From Streptomyces sp. R21 (GTDB lineage: Bacteria > Actinomycetota > Actinomycetes > Streptomycetales > Streptomycetaceae): 64,000 nucleotides of DNA. Shown one piece after another: positions 39,700 through 48,117 of the stretch. A program made the translations under genes and the position numbers. The notes beneath the pieces were generated by a model. The model did no database searches. It was not told where the DNA came from and was given only the letters and a program-made list of their open reading frames with translations. The stretch is from NCBI RefSeq assembly GCF_041051975.1, contig NZ_CP163435.1, forward strand, positions 3,534,001 to 3,598,000, written 5' to 3'. Every line of letters begins with the position of its first letter. Position 1 is the stretch's first letter.

Positions 39700-41193
39700 A
39701 TGACGACGATCGCCTCCGGCACGGACACGCTCACCCGCGACGCCCTTGCCGTCCTCCAGCCCGGCTTCACCGGAACCAGCGCCCCCGACTGGCTGCTGCG
39801 CCGGCTCGGTGAAGGCCTGGCCTCCGTGGGCCTGTTCGGCCGCAACATCGCCTCGCCCGAGCAACTGGCCGCCCTGACCGCCCAGTTGCGCGCCGAACGC
39901 GACGACGTGCTCGTCGCCATCGACGAGGAGGGCGGTGATGTCACCCGCCTGGAGGTGCGCACGGGCTCCTCGTTCCCCGGCAACCACGCGCTCGGCGCGG
40001 TCGACGACGTCGAGCTGACCCGGGAGGTGGCCGCGGAACTCGGCCGCCGCCTCGCGGCCTGCGGAGTCAACCTCAACTGGGCGCCGTCCGCGGACGTCAA
40101 CTCCAACCCCGGCAACCCGGTCATCGGCGTGCGCTCGTTCGGTGCCGACACCGCCCTGGTCGCCCGGCACACCGCCGCCTACGTCACCGGGCTCCAGTCC
40201 GCGGGCGTCGCCGCCTGCACCAAGCACTTCCCGGGGCACGGCGACACGGCGGTCGACTCGCACCACGCACTGCCGCGCATCGACGCCGGGCTCCCGGTGC
40301 TCCAGGAGCGCGAACTCGCCCCGTTCCGCGCCGCGATCGCCGCGGGCACCCGCGCGGTGATGAGCGCCCACATCCTGGTCCCGGCCCTGGACCCGGACCG
40401 CCCGGCCACCCTCTCCCCGCGCATCCTCACCGGGCTGCTGCGCGAGGAACTCGGCTACGACGGCCTCATCGTCACCGACGGCATGGAGATGCAGGCCATC
40501 GCAGCGACGTACGGCATCGAGCGGGGCAGCGTCCTCGCCATCGCGGCCGGCGCCGACGCCATCTGCGTGGGCGGCGGCCTCGCGGACGACGAGACGGTAC
40601 GCCGACTGCGCGACGCCCTCGTGACGGCCGTACGTACGGGGGAACTGCCCGAGGAACGGCTCGCGGACGCCGCGGCACGGGTACGGGCCCTGGCACGGTG
40701 GACGGCCGGTGCCTCGGGCGACGGTTCTCCCGACGGACATGGGGCGCGCTCGGACATCGGGCTGATCGCCGCCCGCCGGGCACTGACCGTCACGCCTTCG
40801 GAGGCCTACGCGGCAGTCACCGAGCCGCCCTACGTCGCCGCCCTCACTCCCGTCGCCAACATCGCGGTCGGCGACGAGACCCCGTGGGGCGTCGCGGCCG
40901 AACTCGCCCGGCTGTTGCCCGGCACGGAGACCGGCAGCTTCGCCGGGGACGGCGCCGGAGCGGAGGCCCTGGCCGCCGCGGGCTCCCGCCGCATCGTCGC
41001 CGTCGTCCGCGACGAGCACCGCCACCCCTGGATGACGGCAGCCCTCGACACCCTCCTCGCCGCCCGCCCCGACACGCTCGTGGTCGAGATGGGCGTCCCG
41101 CAGGCCACGCCCCGCGGCTCCCTCCACATCGCCACGCACGGCGCGGCCCGCGTCTGCGGCCGGGCTGCGGCGGAGGTCATCGCGGGGGAGTAG
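39700..41193 (+). CDS. dasD: Beta-N-acetylglucosaminidase DasD (GH3)
   Basis: This 497-residue glycoside hydrolase family 3 enzyme has the NagZ-type motif KHFPGHGDTAVDSHHALP near residue 175, where the Asp/His pair works as acid/base, and the nucleophile in VTDGMEMQAI near 262. It hydrolyses chitobiose or GlcNAc-containing oligomers after uptake. No signal peptide is seen, so it acts in the cytoplasm. Its position, 9 nt behind dasC, places it in the das transcript. Confidence 0.92.
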   Translation: MTTIASGTDTLTRDALAVLQPGFTGTSAPDWLLRRLGEGLASVGLFGRNIASPEQLAALTAQLRAERDDVLVAIDEEGGDVTRLEVRTGSSFPGNHALGAVDDVELTREVAAELGRRLAACGVNLNWAPSADVNSNPGNPVIGVRSFGADTALVARHTAAYVTGLQSAGVAACTKHFPGHGDTAVDSHHALPRIDAGLPVLQERELAPFRAAIAAGTRAVMSAHILVPALDPDRPATLSPRILTGLLREELGYDGLIVTDGMEMQAIAATYGIERGSVLAIAAGADAICVGGGLADDETVRRLRDALVTAVRTGELPEERLADAAARVRALARWTAGASGDGSPDGHGARSDIGLIAARRALTVTPSEAYAAVTEPPYVAALTPVANIAVGDETPWGVAAELARLLPGTETGSFAGDGAGAEALAAAGSRRIVAVVRDEHRHPWMTAALDTLLAARPDTLVVEMGVPQATPRGSLHIATHGAARVCGRAAAEVIAGE

Positions 41194-41218
41194 CTGGGAG
41201 CAGCCCGCACCCTGCCCC

Positions 41219-41272
41219 GTGTACGACGGTGCCGGGCCACCCCGCGAGGGGCGGCCCGGCACCGTCGTACAC
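41219..41272. terminator. Bidirectional terminator between dasD and nagB
   Basis: A 20-bp arm (41219-41238, GTGTACGACGGTGCCGGGCC) pairs perfectly with 41253-41272 around a GC-rich inner hairpin ACCCCGCGAGGGGC. It separates convergent dasD and nagB. Confidence 0.9.
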
Positions 41273-41283
41273 CGGAGAGTGCC

Positions 41284-42069
41284 TTAAATCCCCTGCCAGT
41301 CCGGCTTGTTGGCGTACGTGTGCCGGAAGTAGTCCGCGAGCTTCAGCTTGGACGCGGCCGCCTCGTCGACCACGACCGTGGCGTGCGGGTGGAACTGGAG
41401 CGCCGAGGCCGGGCAGACCGCGGCGACCGGGCCCTCCACCGTGGCCGCGACCGCGTCGGCCTTGCCGTCACCCGTGGCGAGCAGCACCAGGTGCCGCGCC
41501 TCCAGGATCGTGCCGATGCCCTGGGTGATGACGTGGTGCGGGACCTGCTCGATGTCGCCCTCGAAGAACCGCGCGTTGTCGACGCGGGTCTGCTCGGTCA
41601 GCGTCTTGATCCGGGTGCGCGAGGCGAGCGAGGAGCACGGCTCGTTGAACCCGATGTGCCCGTCGGTCCCGATCCCCAGGATCTGGAGGTCCACACCGCC
41701 GGCCGCCGCCAGCGCCCTGTCGTACGCCTCGCACGCCGCCTGCACGTCCGCGGCGGTGCCGTCGGGTCCCATGAACGCCTCGACGTCCAGCCCCAGCGGC
41801 GCCAGCACCTCCCGGCGCAGCACCGACCGGTACGACTCGGGATGCTCGGCCGGCAGTCCCACGTACTCGTCGAGCTGCGCGATCCGCGCACGCGAGGCGT
41901 CCACGGCCCCGGAGTCCGCCTTCGCCGCCAGCGCCTCGTAAATGGGCAGCGGGGTCGAGCCGGTGGCCACGCCGAGCAGGGCGTCGGGCTTGCGTCGGAG
42001 CAGCTCCGCCATGGCCTCGGCGATGATCTCGCCGCCCGCCTTGGCGTCCGGGACGATGACAACTTCCAC
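41284..42069 (-). CDS. nagB: Glucosamine-6-phosphate deaminase NagB
   Basis: NagB converts glucosamine-6-phosphate to fructose-6-phosphate and ammonia. The 261-residue product has the sugar isomerase fold with LGVATGSTPLPIYEAL near 33, QLDEYVGLPAEHPESYR with catalytic Asp, and GIGTDGHIGFNEP around 132. It consumes the DasR ligand GlcN-6-P. A dre-type site lies 54 bp upstream of its start, so it belongs to the DasR regulon. Confidence 0.95.
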   Translation of the reverse strand: MEVVIVPDAKAGGEIIAEAMAELLRRKPDALLGVATGSTPLPIYEALAAKADSGAVDASRARIAQLDEYVGLPAEHPESYRSVLRREVLAPLGLDVEAFMGPDGTAADVQAACEAYDRALAAAGGVDLQILGIGTDGHIGFNEPCSSLASRTRIKTLTEQTRVDNARFFEGDIEQVPHHVITQGIGTILEARHLVLLATGDGKADAVAATVEGPVAAVCPASALQFHPHATVVVDEAAASKLKLADYFRHTYANKPDWQGI

Positions 42070-42122
42070 GCTGGGCCTGCCGATCTGGAGAGGGACTCAA
42101 CTGGAACCCGAAAGAGGGCACA

Positions 42123-42138
42123 TGTGGTATAGACCAAT
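42123..42138 (-). promoter_or_regulatory. DasR operator (dre) before nagB
   Basis: On the plus strand TGTGGTATAGACCAAT; read toward nagB, ATTGGTCTATACCACA. This matches ACTGGTCTAGACCAGT in the core TGGTCTA-ACCA. A second half-like element TACCAG follows at 42140. Confidence 0.85.
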
Positions 42139-42262
42139 CTACCAGAATCGGCCCCCGCGGTCTCGTCGGACACCTTCGTCCGCCAGCTTTCTCCCCGCCG
42201 GTGAAATCGGGGCGTTCCGCCGTTCCCGTCAGAGTCCACCCGCGTTCACTTCCCCGGTGGGC

Positions 42263-43015
42263 CTACACCAGCGAACCCCCTGTCGTGTCCAGCCACGCCC
42301 CGGTGATCCAGCGCCCCGCGTCCGAGGCGAGGAAGGACACCACGTCCGCGACGTCCGCCGGGGTGCCCACGCGCCCGAGGGCCGATATCGCCGCGGCCCC
42401 CGCCCACGCCTCGTCACTGGTCCGCAGCCAGTCCGCGTTGGTGTCGGTGTCGATGATGCCGGGGGCCACCGAGTTCACCGTGATGCCCCGGGGGCCCAGC
42501 ACCTTGGAGAGGTCGCGGGTGAAGACGTCCAGCGCGCCCTTCGTCATCGCGTAGGCCATCTTGTCCGGCATCACCGCGTTGCGCGCGAGGCCGGAGGACA
42601 CGTTGATCACCCGACCGCCGTCCCGCAGCCGCTCGGCGCCCAGCCGGGTGATGAAGTGGGGGGCTCGCACATTCACCGCGAAGACGCGGTCGTACTCCGC
42701 CTCGTCGATCTCGCCGAACGCCCGTGACGTGCCGATCGCCGCGTTGTTCACCAGGATGTCGACGCCGTCCGCATGCCGGTCGAACTCCGCCCAGAGCCGC
42801 TCCGCGTCTCCCGGCACCCCCAGCTCCACCCCGATCGCGAACGCCGAGCCGCCCGCCGCCTCGATCGCGGCCACCGTCTCCTTCGCGGCCGCCCTGTTGC
42901 TGCCGTAATGCACGGCGACGCGCGCGCCGTCGGCGCCGAGCCGCTCGGCGATGCCCCGCCCGATCCCCCTGCTGCCGCCGGTGACGAGTGCAGTCCTGCC
43001 CGTGAGCACGCCCAT
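42263..43015 (-). CDS. Short-chain dehydrogenase/reductase
   Basis: A 250-residue SDR of the FabG-like classical type. It has the NAD(P) motif TGGSRGIGRGIA (12-23), NNAAIG near 93, catalytic Ser in NVSSGLA and YxxxK as YAMTK near 155, and VNSVAPGIIDTD. The substrate is unknown. It is divergently transcribed from a TetR regulator with two matching operators between, which strongly suggests that regulator controls it. Confidence 0.87.
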   Translation of the reverse strand: MGVLTGRTALVTGGSRGIGRGIAERLGADGARVAVHYGSNRAAAKETVAAIEAAGGSAFAIGVELGVPGDAERLWAEFDRHADGVDILVNNAAIGTSRAFGEIDEAEYDRVFAVNVRAPHFITRLGAERLRDGGRVINVSSGLARNAVMPDKMAYAMTKGALDVFTRDLSKVLGPRGITVNSVAPGIIDTDTNADWLRTSDEAWAGAAAISALGRVGTPADVADVVSFLASDAGRWITGAWLDTTGGSLV

Positions 43016-43037
43016 GTCGGCGCCCCCTTCTCATTTA

Positions 43038-43101
43038 TCTAGTGGCCGCTACAGAAAAAACCGTACAACAGCCCGCCGACATTTCTCTAGTACCCGCTAT
43101 A
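43038..43101. promoter_or_regulatory. Two repeated TetR-type operators between SDR and TetR genes
   Basis: TCTAGTGGCCGCTACA (43038-43053) and TCTAGTACCCGCTATA (43086-43101) are direct copies with 12 of 16 identical bases and 48-bp spacing. Each has a near-palindromic core TAGT-N4-CGCTA. One copy lies before each divergent start codon, the usual arrangement for a TetR autoregulator and its target. Confidence 0.75.
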
Positions 43102-43112
43102 CAATTCACCCC

Positions 43113-43766
43113 ATGGTGCGCAGCGAGGGAACCGGTACGGATACCGAGATCGAGGCGAAGACCCGGGCGGTGACCAGGCAGCGCGGCCGCCCCCGTTCCT
43201 TCGACCGCGAGACGGCGCTGGAGAAGGCGATCCTCGCCTTCTGGGAGCACGGCTACGAGGCGACCTCCGTCTCCGACCTCACCCGCGTCATGGGCATCGG
43301 CGCCCCGAGTCTGTACGCGGCGTTCGGCGACAAACGGTCGCTGTTCGAGGAGGTCGTGCGCGAGTACGGCGCCAGGTACGGCTCGTTCGGTGAGCGCGCG
43401 CTCGCCGAGGAGCCCACCGCCCGCGGCGCCGTGGAGCGGATGCTGCGCGAGGCCGCCGCCGAATACACCGACCCGGGCCGCCCGCACGGCTGCCTGGTCA
43501 TCCACGCGGCCACCAACTGCACGACACCGGACGTGGAGGAGTCGCTGCGCGCGCGGCGCAATGCCAACATCGCCGCCATCCAGAGCCGGATGGGAGCGGG
43601 CATCGCCGCCGGCGAGCTGCCCGCGGGCACCGACACGGCGGCCCTCGCCCGGCACACCGGGGCGATCATCCAGGGGATGTCCCAGCAGGCCCGCGACGGA
43701 GCCACGAAGCAGGAGCTGGAGGCGCTCGCCGCCCTCGCGATGACGGTCTGGCCGCCCATGCCCTGA
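43113..43766 (+). CDS. TetR-family repressor of the divergent SDR gene
   Basis: A 217-residue TetR regulator with a helix-turn-helix at about residues 25-75 (RGRPRSFDRETALEKAILAF, TSVSDLTRVMGIGAPSLYAAF) and a C-terminal domain of the TetR_C_16-like, AcrR-related type (HGCLVIHAATNC). ATG 43113 has no clear ribosome site; TATACA lies 14 nt upstream, so the transcript may be almost leaderless. Ligand unknown, perhaps the SDR substrate. Confidence 0.85.
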   Translation: MVRSEGTGTDTEIEAKTRAVTRQRGRPRSFDRETALEKAILAFWEHGYEATSVSDLTRVMGIGAPSLYAAFGDKRSLFEEVVREYGARYGSFGERALAEEPTARGAVERMLREAAAEYTDPGRPHGCLVIHAATNCTTPDVEESLRARRNANIAAIQSRMGAGIAAGELPAGTDTAALARHTGAIIQGMSQQARDGATKQELEALAALAMTVWPPMP

Positions 43767-44247
43767 CGGTCCGGCCCCCTTCGTGACGGAAACCGCTCCC
43801 GCTTGTGCCGCAATCCGGCTGCTGCGGGGCCCCGAACCGGGCTACTCTGCGTGGTGGATGCCGTTGGATGTTGGATAAAGAGACAACAACAAACATCCGC
43901 TCACGCATGGACACGGGCTCATGGACGAAGGAACATGGACCGTGTGGCATGGTCTAGTCCACAACTCTGGGCTGACCGTACCGATCAAGCCTCCGTCTTC
44001 CCCGCACAGGAAGGCGGACCGAGGAACCGGCGCTCTCTGCCCTGACTGCTCCGGCTCCTCTCCTTCGGCCGAATGGGACCGCACACCCCATGGCCGTTGC
44101 TGCTCCGGGCTGCGGTGCCGGGAGGGTTGAGGGTCCCTCCCAGGCGCCGCGGCCCGCGGGTGTTTCCGGGCCCTGACCCGTCTCCGCCGAGCCCCCGCCC
44201 GTGGCCGTTTTCGAGCGGTGTCCGTACCGCCAGGTACGCTCGCACTC
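43767..44247. other. 481-bp intergenic region before the histidine kinase
   Basis: No credible gene is seen. The region holds a repeated TTGGATGTTGGATAAAG stretch (43865-43880) facing AACATCC at 43892-43898, a DasR-like site at 43948-43963, and an inverted GGGAGGG/CCCTCCC pair near 44117-44140. It is long for a Streptomyces leader, and probably holds the kinase promoter and a long 5' leader. Confidence 0.5.
43948..43963 (+). promoter_or_regulatory. DasR-like operator upstream of the histidine kinase gene
   Basis: CATGGTCTAGTCCACA shares the core TGGTCTAG plus CCA with dre sites in this window (compare GCTGGTCTAGTCCACC near dasR, 13 of 16 bases identical). It lies about 285 bp upstream of the kinase start and 1.9 kb from nagB. 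Confidence 0.6.
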
Positions 44248-45723
44248 GTGCCCTCCATGAACGACCTCGTACGCCAGCACACCGCACTCGGTGACTCCGA
44301 CCTCGAGTGGCTGCATCTGCTGGTCTCGGAGTGGCAGCTGCTCTCCGACCTCTCCTTCGCCGACCTCGTGCTCTGGGTCCCCACGCGGGACGGCACCCGC
44401 TATGTCTCCGTCGCGCAGATGCGGCCCAACACCGGCCCCACCTCGTACCAGGACGACATGGTCGGCCACCTCGTCCCGCGCGGCCGCCGGCCCCTGCTGG
44501 ACGCAGCGCTCGACGAGGGCCGCATCGTGCGCGAGGGCGACCCCGAGTGGCGCGAAGAGGTCCCCGTACGGGTCGAGTCGATTCCCGTGCGACGGGAGGG
44601 GCGCGTCCTCGGTGTGATCGCCCGCAACACCAACCTCCTCACCGTGCGCACCCCGAGCCGCCTGGAGCTGACCTACCTCCAGAGCGCCTCCGATCTCGCC
44701 CAGATGATCGCCGCCGGCTCCTTCCCGTTCCCCGACCAGCAGGTCGACATGGACGCCTCACCGCGCGTGGGCGACGGGCTGATCCGGCTCGACGCGGACG
44801 GCATCGTCCAGTACGCCTCCCCGAACGCCCTCTCCGCCTACCACCGCCTCGGCCTCGCCGCCGACCTGGTGGGCCACCACCTCGGTGTGACCACCGCCGA
44901 ACTCGCCCCCTCCCGCGGCCCGGTGGACGAGGCGCTGTCCAAGGTCGCCAGCGGCTGGGCGCCCCGCGAGTTCGAGATCGAGAGCGGCGACGGGGTGATC
45001 CAACTGCGCGCGATCCCGCTCAAGCCCAAGGGCACGCGCGTCGGTTCGCTGGTCCTGCTGCGGGACGTCACCGAACTGCGGCGGCGCGAGCGCGAGTTGA
45101 TCACCAAGGACGCGACCATCCGGGAGATCCACCACCGGGTGAAGAACAACCTGCAGACGGTGGCCGCACTTCTGCGCCTCCAGGCCCGCCGCATCGACTC
45201 CGACAAGGGGCGTGAGGCGCTGGAGGAGGCCGTACGCCGCGTCGGTTCGATCGCGATCGTGCACGAGACGCTGTCCCAGAACCTGGACGAGCGGGTGGAG
45301 TTCGACGAGATCGCCGACCGGGTGCTCGCCATGGTCGCCGAGATCTCACCCGGCAAGGTCACCGGGCGGCGCACCGGCCGCTTCGGGATCCTGGACGCCG
45401 AGGTCGCGACGCCGCTCTCCATGGTGCTCACCGAGATCCTGCAGAACGCCCTGGAGCACGGCTTCCGCGAGGGCGACCGCGGCACGGTCGAGGTCTCGGC
45501 GGTCCGCGGCGGCACCAGCAAGGAGGCCCGGCTCCTGGTCACCGTCCAGGACGACGGCGTGGGTCTGCCCGAGGGCTTCGACCCGCACCGCTCGGGCAAT
45601 CTCGGGCTGCAGATCGTACGAACGCTGGTGGAGGGCGAGTTGGGCGGCACCTTCGACATGGTGGCGGCCCCGGAGCGCGGCACCCAGGTGATCCTGGACA
45701 TCCCGGTGCCGCCCAACAAGTAA
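44248..45723 (+). CDS. pdtaS: PdtaS-like sensor histidine kinase (GAF-PAS-HisKA_2)
   Basis: A soluble 491-residue kinase: a GAF domain (about 1-165), a PAS domain (about 175-280), a HisKA_2 dimerisation domain with phospho-His in REIHHRVKNNLQTVAALL (about 291) and a HATPase (NALEHGF, DDGVGLPEGF, GNLGLQIVRTLV). It is the orthologue of M. tuberculosis PdtaS (Rv3220c), whose partner is the ANTAR RNA-binding regulator PdtaR; no regulator gene is adjacent here. GTG 44248 gives MPSMNDLVRQ; ATG 44257 is the alternative. As in Mycobacterium, it is beside a WhiB1/WblE gene. Confidence 0.9.
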   Translation: MPSMNDLVRQHTALGDSDLEWLHLLVSEWQLLSDLSFADLVLWVPTRDGTRYVSVAQMRPNTGPTSYQDDMVGHLVPRGRRPLLDAALDEGRIVREGDPEWREEVPVRVESIPVRREGRVLGVIARNTNLLTVRTPSRLELTYLQSASDLAQMIAAGSFPFPDQQVDMDASPRVGDGLIRLDADGIVQYASPNALSAYHRLGLAADLVGHHLGVTTAELAPSRGPVDEALSKVASGWAPREFEIESGDGVIQLRAIPLKPKGTRVGSLVLLRDVTELRRRERELITKDATIREIHHRVKNNLQTVAALLRLQARRIDSDKGREALEEAVRRVGSIAIVHETLSQNLDERVEFDEIADRVLAMVAEISPGKVTGRRTGRFGILDAEVATPLSMVLTEILQNALEHGFREGDRGTVEVSAVRGGTSKEARLLVTVQDDGVGLPEGFDPHRSGNLGLQIVRTLVEGELGGTFDMVAAPERGTQVILDIPVPPNK

Positions 45724-45771
45724 CGGACCGCCGGCGCGGTCCGTTCACCCGTGCAGTCGCAAACAGCAATG

Positions 45772-45800
45772 AGCCCCGGACCAAGATCTGGTCCGGGGCT
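45772..45800. terminator. Terminator between kinase and wblE
   Basis: AGCCCCGGACCA (45772-45783) pairs with TGGTCCGGGGCT (45789-45800). It lies between convergent genes, 49 bp after the kinase stop. A shorter hairpin CGGACCG/CGGTCCG is at 45725-45744. Confidence 0.85.
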
Positions 45801-45916
45801 GAAAGCTCGTTGCGATATGCGATGCGCATCGGGGGTACTGCGCGCTGCGGCTCGGGGGCGGGAGATGCGTACTCGCTGTACGCGCCGCCGGGCTCAGGCT
45901 GTTACGGGGTGGAGCG

Positions 45917-46174
45917 TCAGGCGGTGGCCTGACGGGCTCGGTTGCGGGCGGCGCGGCGCTTCATCGCGCGGCGCTCGTCCTCGCTGAGGCCACCCCAGAC
46001 GCCGGAGTCCTGGCCGGACTCGAGCGCCCACTGCAGGCACTGCTCCATGACGGGGCAGCGGCGGCAGACGGCCTTGGCTTCCTCGATCTGCAGCAGCGCA
46101 GGACCGGTGTTGCCGATGGGGAAGAAGAGCTCGGGGTCTTCCTCGCGGCAAACGGCGTTGTGACGCCAGTCCAT
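45917..46174 (-). CDS. wblE: WhiB-like iron-sulphur protein WblE (WhiB1 orthologue)
   Basis: An 85-residue WhiB-like protein. The four cluster-binding cysteines are Cys9, Cys37, Cys40 and Cys46, followed by GVWGGLSEDERR and a basic C-terminal end (KRRAARNRARQ) for DNA contact. The 4Fe-4S cluster senses NO, and WhiB1 binds the primary sigma factor region 4. The orthologue is essential in M. tuberculosis and may be so here. A CRP-type palindrome lies 45-58 bp upstream of the start. Confidence 0.93.
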   Translation of the reverse strand: MDWRHNAVCREEDPELFFPIGNTGPALLQIEEAKAVCRRCPVMEQCLQWALESGQDSGVWGGLSEDERRAMKRRAARNRARQATA

Positions 46175-46218
46175 GGCTGCTACCTCTCCTTGGTATTACG
46201 TGCAAGTTGCTTGTGAAT

Positions 46219-46232
46219 GTGAACGCTTTCAC
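46219..46232 (-). promoter_or_regulatory. CRP-like palindrome upstream of wblE
   Basis: GTGAACGCTTTCAC has the exact form GTGA-N6-TCAC; with flanks, TGTGA-N6-TCACG. This is the half-site pattern bound by actinobacterial cAMP receptor proteins. The 319-bp gap 46175-46493 shows no gene. It also contains a run of eight T at about 46388-46397 that may belong to a promoter or terminator after dagK. Confidence 0.65.
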
Positions 46233-46493
46233 GAATCCCTCAACAAGTGAAGGGCCGACTGCCAGATGGACTGGCGTGGTCCTGTGTTTTGAGGAGGGGT
46301 TCTGGCTCTCTGTGGGGGCCGATGTTGCGGGCCGTCCCGAGCGCCACGTAGAGACTCGCAAACCTCAGCGGCGGATACAACCCCTTCTGGAAAGTTTTTT
46401 TTGATTCCTCGGTGTCGACTAGGTCACAGCCGTACTTCCATGGGGTGGATCCTGGCCTAAACGTTCGAGTGAAAGGACTTTGGGCCCTTCCGC

Positions 46494-47462
46494 TCACACA
46501 ATCACACGCAGTGCACGGCGTACGCCTGTGAACGTCACGCTCGTGCGCAGCCCTAGGTGGTCGCCGTCCATCTGCAGGGGTAGCGGGGCCTTCGAATGCA
46601 AGGTGAAGTCCGTCAAGTCGTGCAGTGAGAGAGCGTGCTTGCCATGGGGTCCGCGCTCGGGGGACGAAGTGAGCAACTGGGTCGCATACCGGGCAACCGA
46701 GGGCGTCGACATGCGGCTCAGGCCGAGTACGTCGAGCCCGGTATCGAACGAGGCCTTAGGTGAGGCGTACACCGGACGATTGCCGAGAAACGTCCATGGG
46801 GACGTGTTGCAGATTATGGACAGGACCAGATCGGTGACCGGATCCTGGCCGGGCTGCTCCAGCGTGATGGTGCCGTGTCTGCGGTGAGGTTCGTCCAAAA
46901 ACTGGCGTACGACCTGGCGGAGATAGAGCGCATGCGTGGAGCGCTTGCCCCGTTCGCGCTGCTGTTCGACCCGGCCGATGACCCCGGCGTCGAAGCCGAG
47001 ACCCGCGCAGAAGGTGAACCAGCGGGCCGGCACCGACTCGTCCTCGGTACCCGGGGTGCCCGCGGCGAGACCGAGCCCGATCGTGCGCTCCCGGCTCTCG
47101 CGCAGGGCGTCCAGCAGAGCGCCGGTCGCCTCGACGGCGTCGTTGGGCAGGCCCAGTGCGCGGGCGAAGACATTGGTGGAGCCGCCGGGGACCACCGCGA
47201 GGCGCGGCAGATGGTCCGGGTCGGGGCCGTTGTGCAGCAGGCCGTTCACGACCTCGTTGACCGTGCCGTCGCCGCCGAGGGCCACGACCAGGTCTATGTC
47301 CTCGCTCTCCGCGGCCTGCCGGCCGAGGTCCCTGGCATGCCCGCGGTACTCGGTGGTGACCGCCTCGAGTTTCATCTCGCTGGCCAATGCGTGGGTCAGG
47401 ACGTCACGCGTACGCGCACTCGTGGTGGTTGCCGCCGGATTGACCACGAGAAGTGCACGCAT
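46494..47462 (-). CDS. Diacylglycerol/sphingosine kinase-like lipid kinase
   Basis: A 322-residue lipid kinase of the DAGK catalytic family. The nucleotide motif GGDGTVNEVVNGLL starts at about residue 63, followed by GGSTNVFARALGLP and a C-terminal beta-sandwich ending with HLGLRTSVTF. Homologues phosphorylate diacylglycerol or related lipids. ATG 47462 begins MRALLVVNPAA, the usual start. It is divergent from a small membrane protein gene with a 23-bp tandem repeat in between. Confidence 0.87.
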   Translation of the reverse strand: MRALLVVNPAATTTSARTRDVLTHALASEMKLEAVTTEYRGHARDLGRQAAESEDIDLVVALGGDGTVNEVVNGLLHNGPDPDHLPRLAVVPGGSTNVFARALGLPNDAVEATGALLDALRESRERTIGLGLAAGTPGTEDESVPARWFTFCAGLGFDAGVIGRVEQQRERGKRSTHALYLRQVVRQFLDEPHRRHGTITLEQPGQDPVTDLVLSIICNTSPWTFLGNRPVYASPKASFDTGLDVLGLSRMSTPSVARYATQLLTSSPERGPHGKHALSLHDLTDFTLHSKAPLPLQMDGDHLGLRTSVTFTGVRRALRVIV

Positions 47463-47544
47463 GAGATGCAGGGTACCTACTGGGTGGTACTCGGCCCAGA
47501 CCGAGGTGGGGGTCGGGTAGGGATCGGGTAAGAGCTCGGCACGT

Positions 47545-47613
47545 GATCCCGGGCACCGGAGCCGGGGGATCCCGGGCACCGGAGCCGGGGGATCCCGGGC
47601 ACCGGGGCCGAGG
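47545..47613. repeat. Three tandem 23-bp GC-rich repeats
   Basis: Units start at 47545, 47568 and 47591, each beginning GATCCCGGGCACCGG. The first two are identical; the third has two substitutions. They lie between the divergent lipid kinase gene and the small membrane protein gene, 32 bp before the latter's start. Confidence 0.9.
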
Positions 47614-47644
47614 GCGGCCGGAGGCGGAGGGCTACCCTGCTGGG

Positions 47645-48109
47645 GTGAGTGCTGAGCAGAATCCCGCCCCGAAGACGCCCGCGGACCACCAGGGCGCCGA
47701 GCCCCGCCCCGGGCGGCTGACCGCCGCGGCGGCGCTGGCCGCGCTGGAAGGCCTCGCGCTCGTCACGGGCGGCGTCTGGATGCTCGTACTCGGCCTCACG
47801 GGTGACGGGGACGACCGGCAGCAGGCCGTCACCGGCGGTGTCACGGTGATCCTGCTCGCGCTGCTGCCCCTGCTCGCCGCCCGCGGGCTGCTGCTGCGCC
47901 GCAGCTGGAGCCGGGGCCCGGCGGTGATCACGCAGATCATGGCGCTTCCGGTGGCCTACAGCCTGCTGCAGGCCGACAGCGTCGCGATTCCGGCGGGCAT
48001 CGCCCTCGCGGTCGTCGCCGTCGCGGCGCTCGTGCTGCTGGTGAACCCGGCAACGACCAGGGCCCTCGGAATCCGAGGGCCCGGCGCAGACGTGCAGGAT
48101 CAGAAGTAG
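47645..48109 (+). CDS. Four-helix integral membrane protein, conserved hypothetical
   Basis: A 154-residue protein with a hydrophilic N terminus (VSAEQNPAPKTPADHQG) and four membrane segments (for example LAALEGLALVTGGVWMLVLG and IAVVAVAALVLLV) and a short tail (DVQDQK). It resembles small actinobacterial membrane proteins with no known function. GTG 47645 is used because the motif begins soon after; the leader is very short. It converges with sigH, 8 nt away. Confidence 0.7.
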   Translation: MSAEQNPAPKTPADHQGAEPRPGRLTAAAALAALEGLALVTGGVWMLVLGLTGDGDDRQQAVTGGVTVILLALLPLLAARGLLLRRSWSRGPAVITQIMALPVAYSLLQADSVAIPAGIALAVVAVAALVLLVNPATTRALGIRGPGADVQDQK

Positions 48110-48117
48110 GACCTGGC

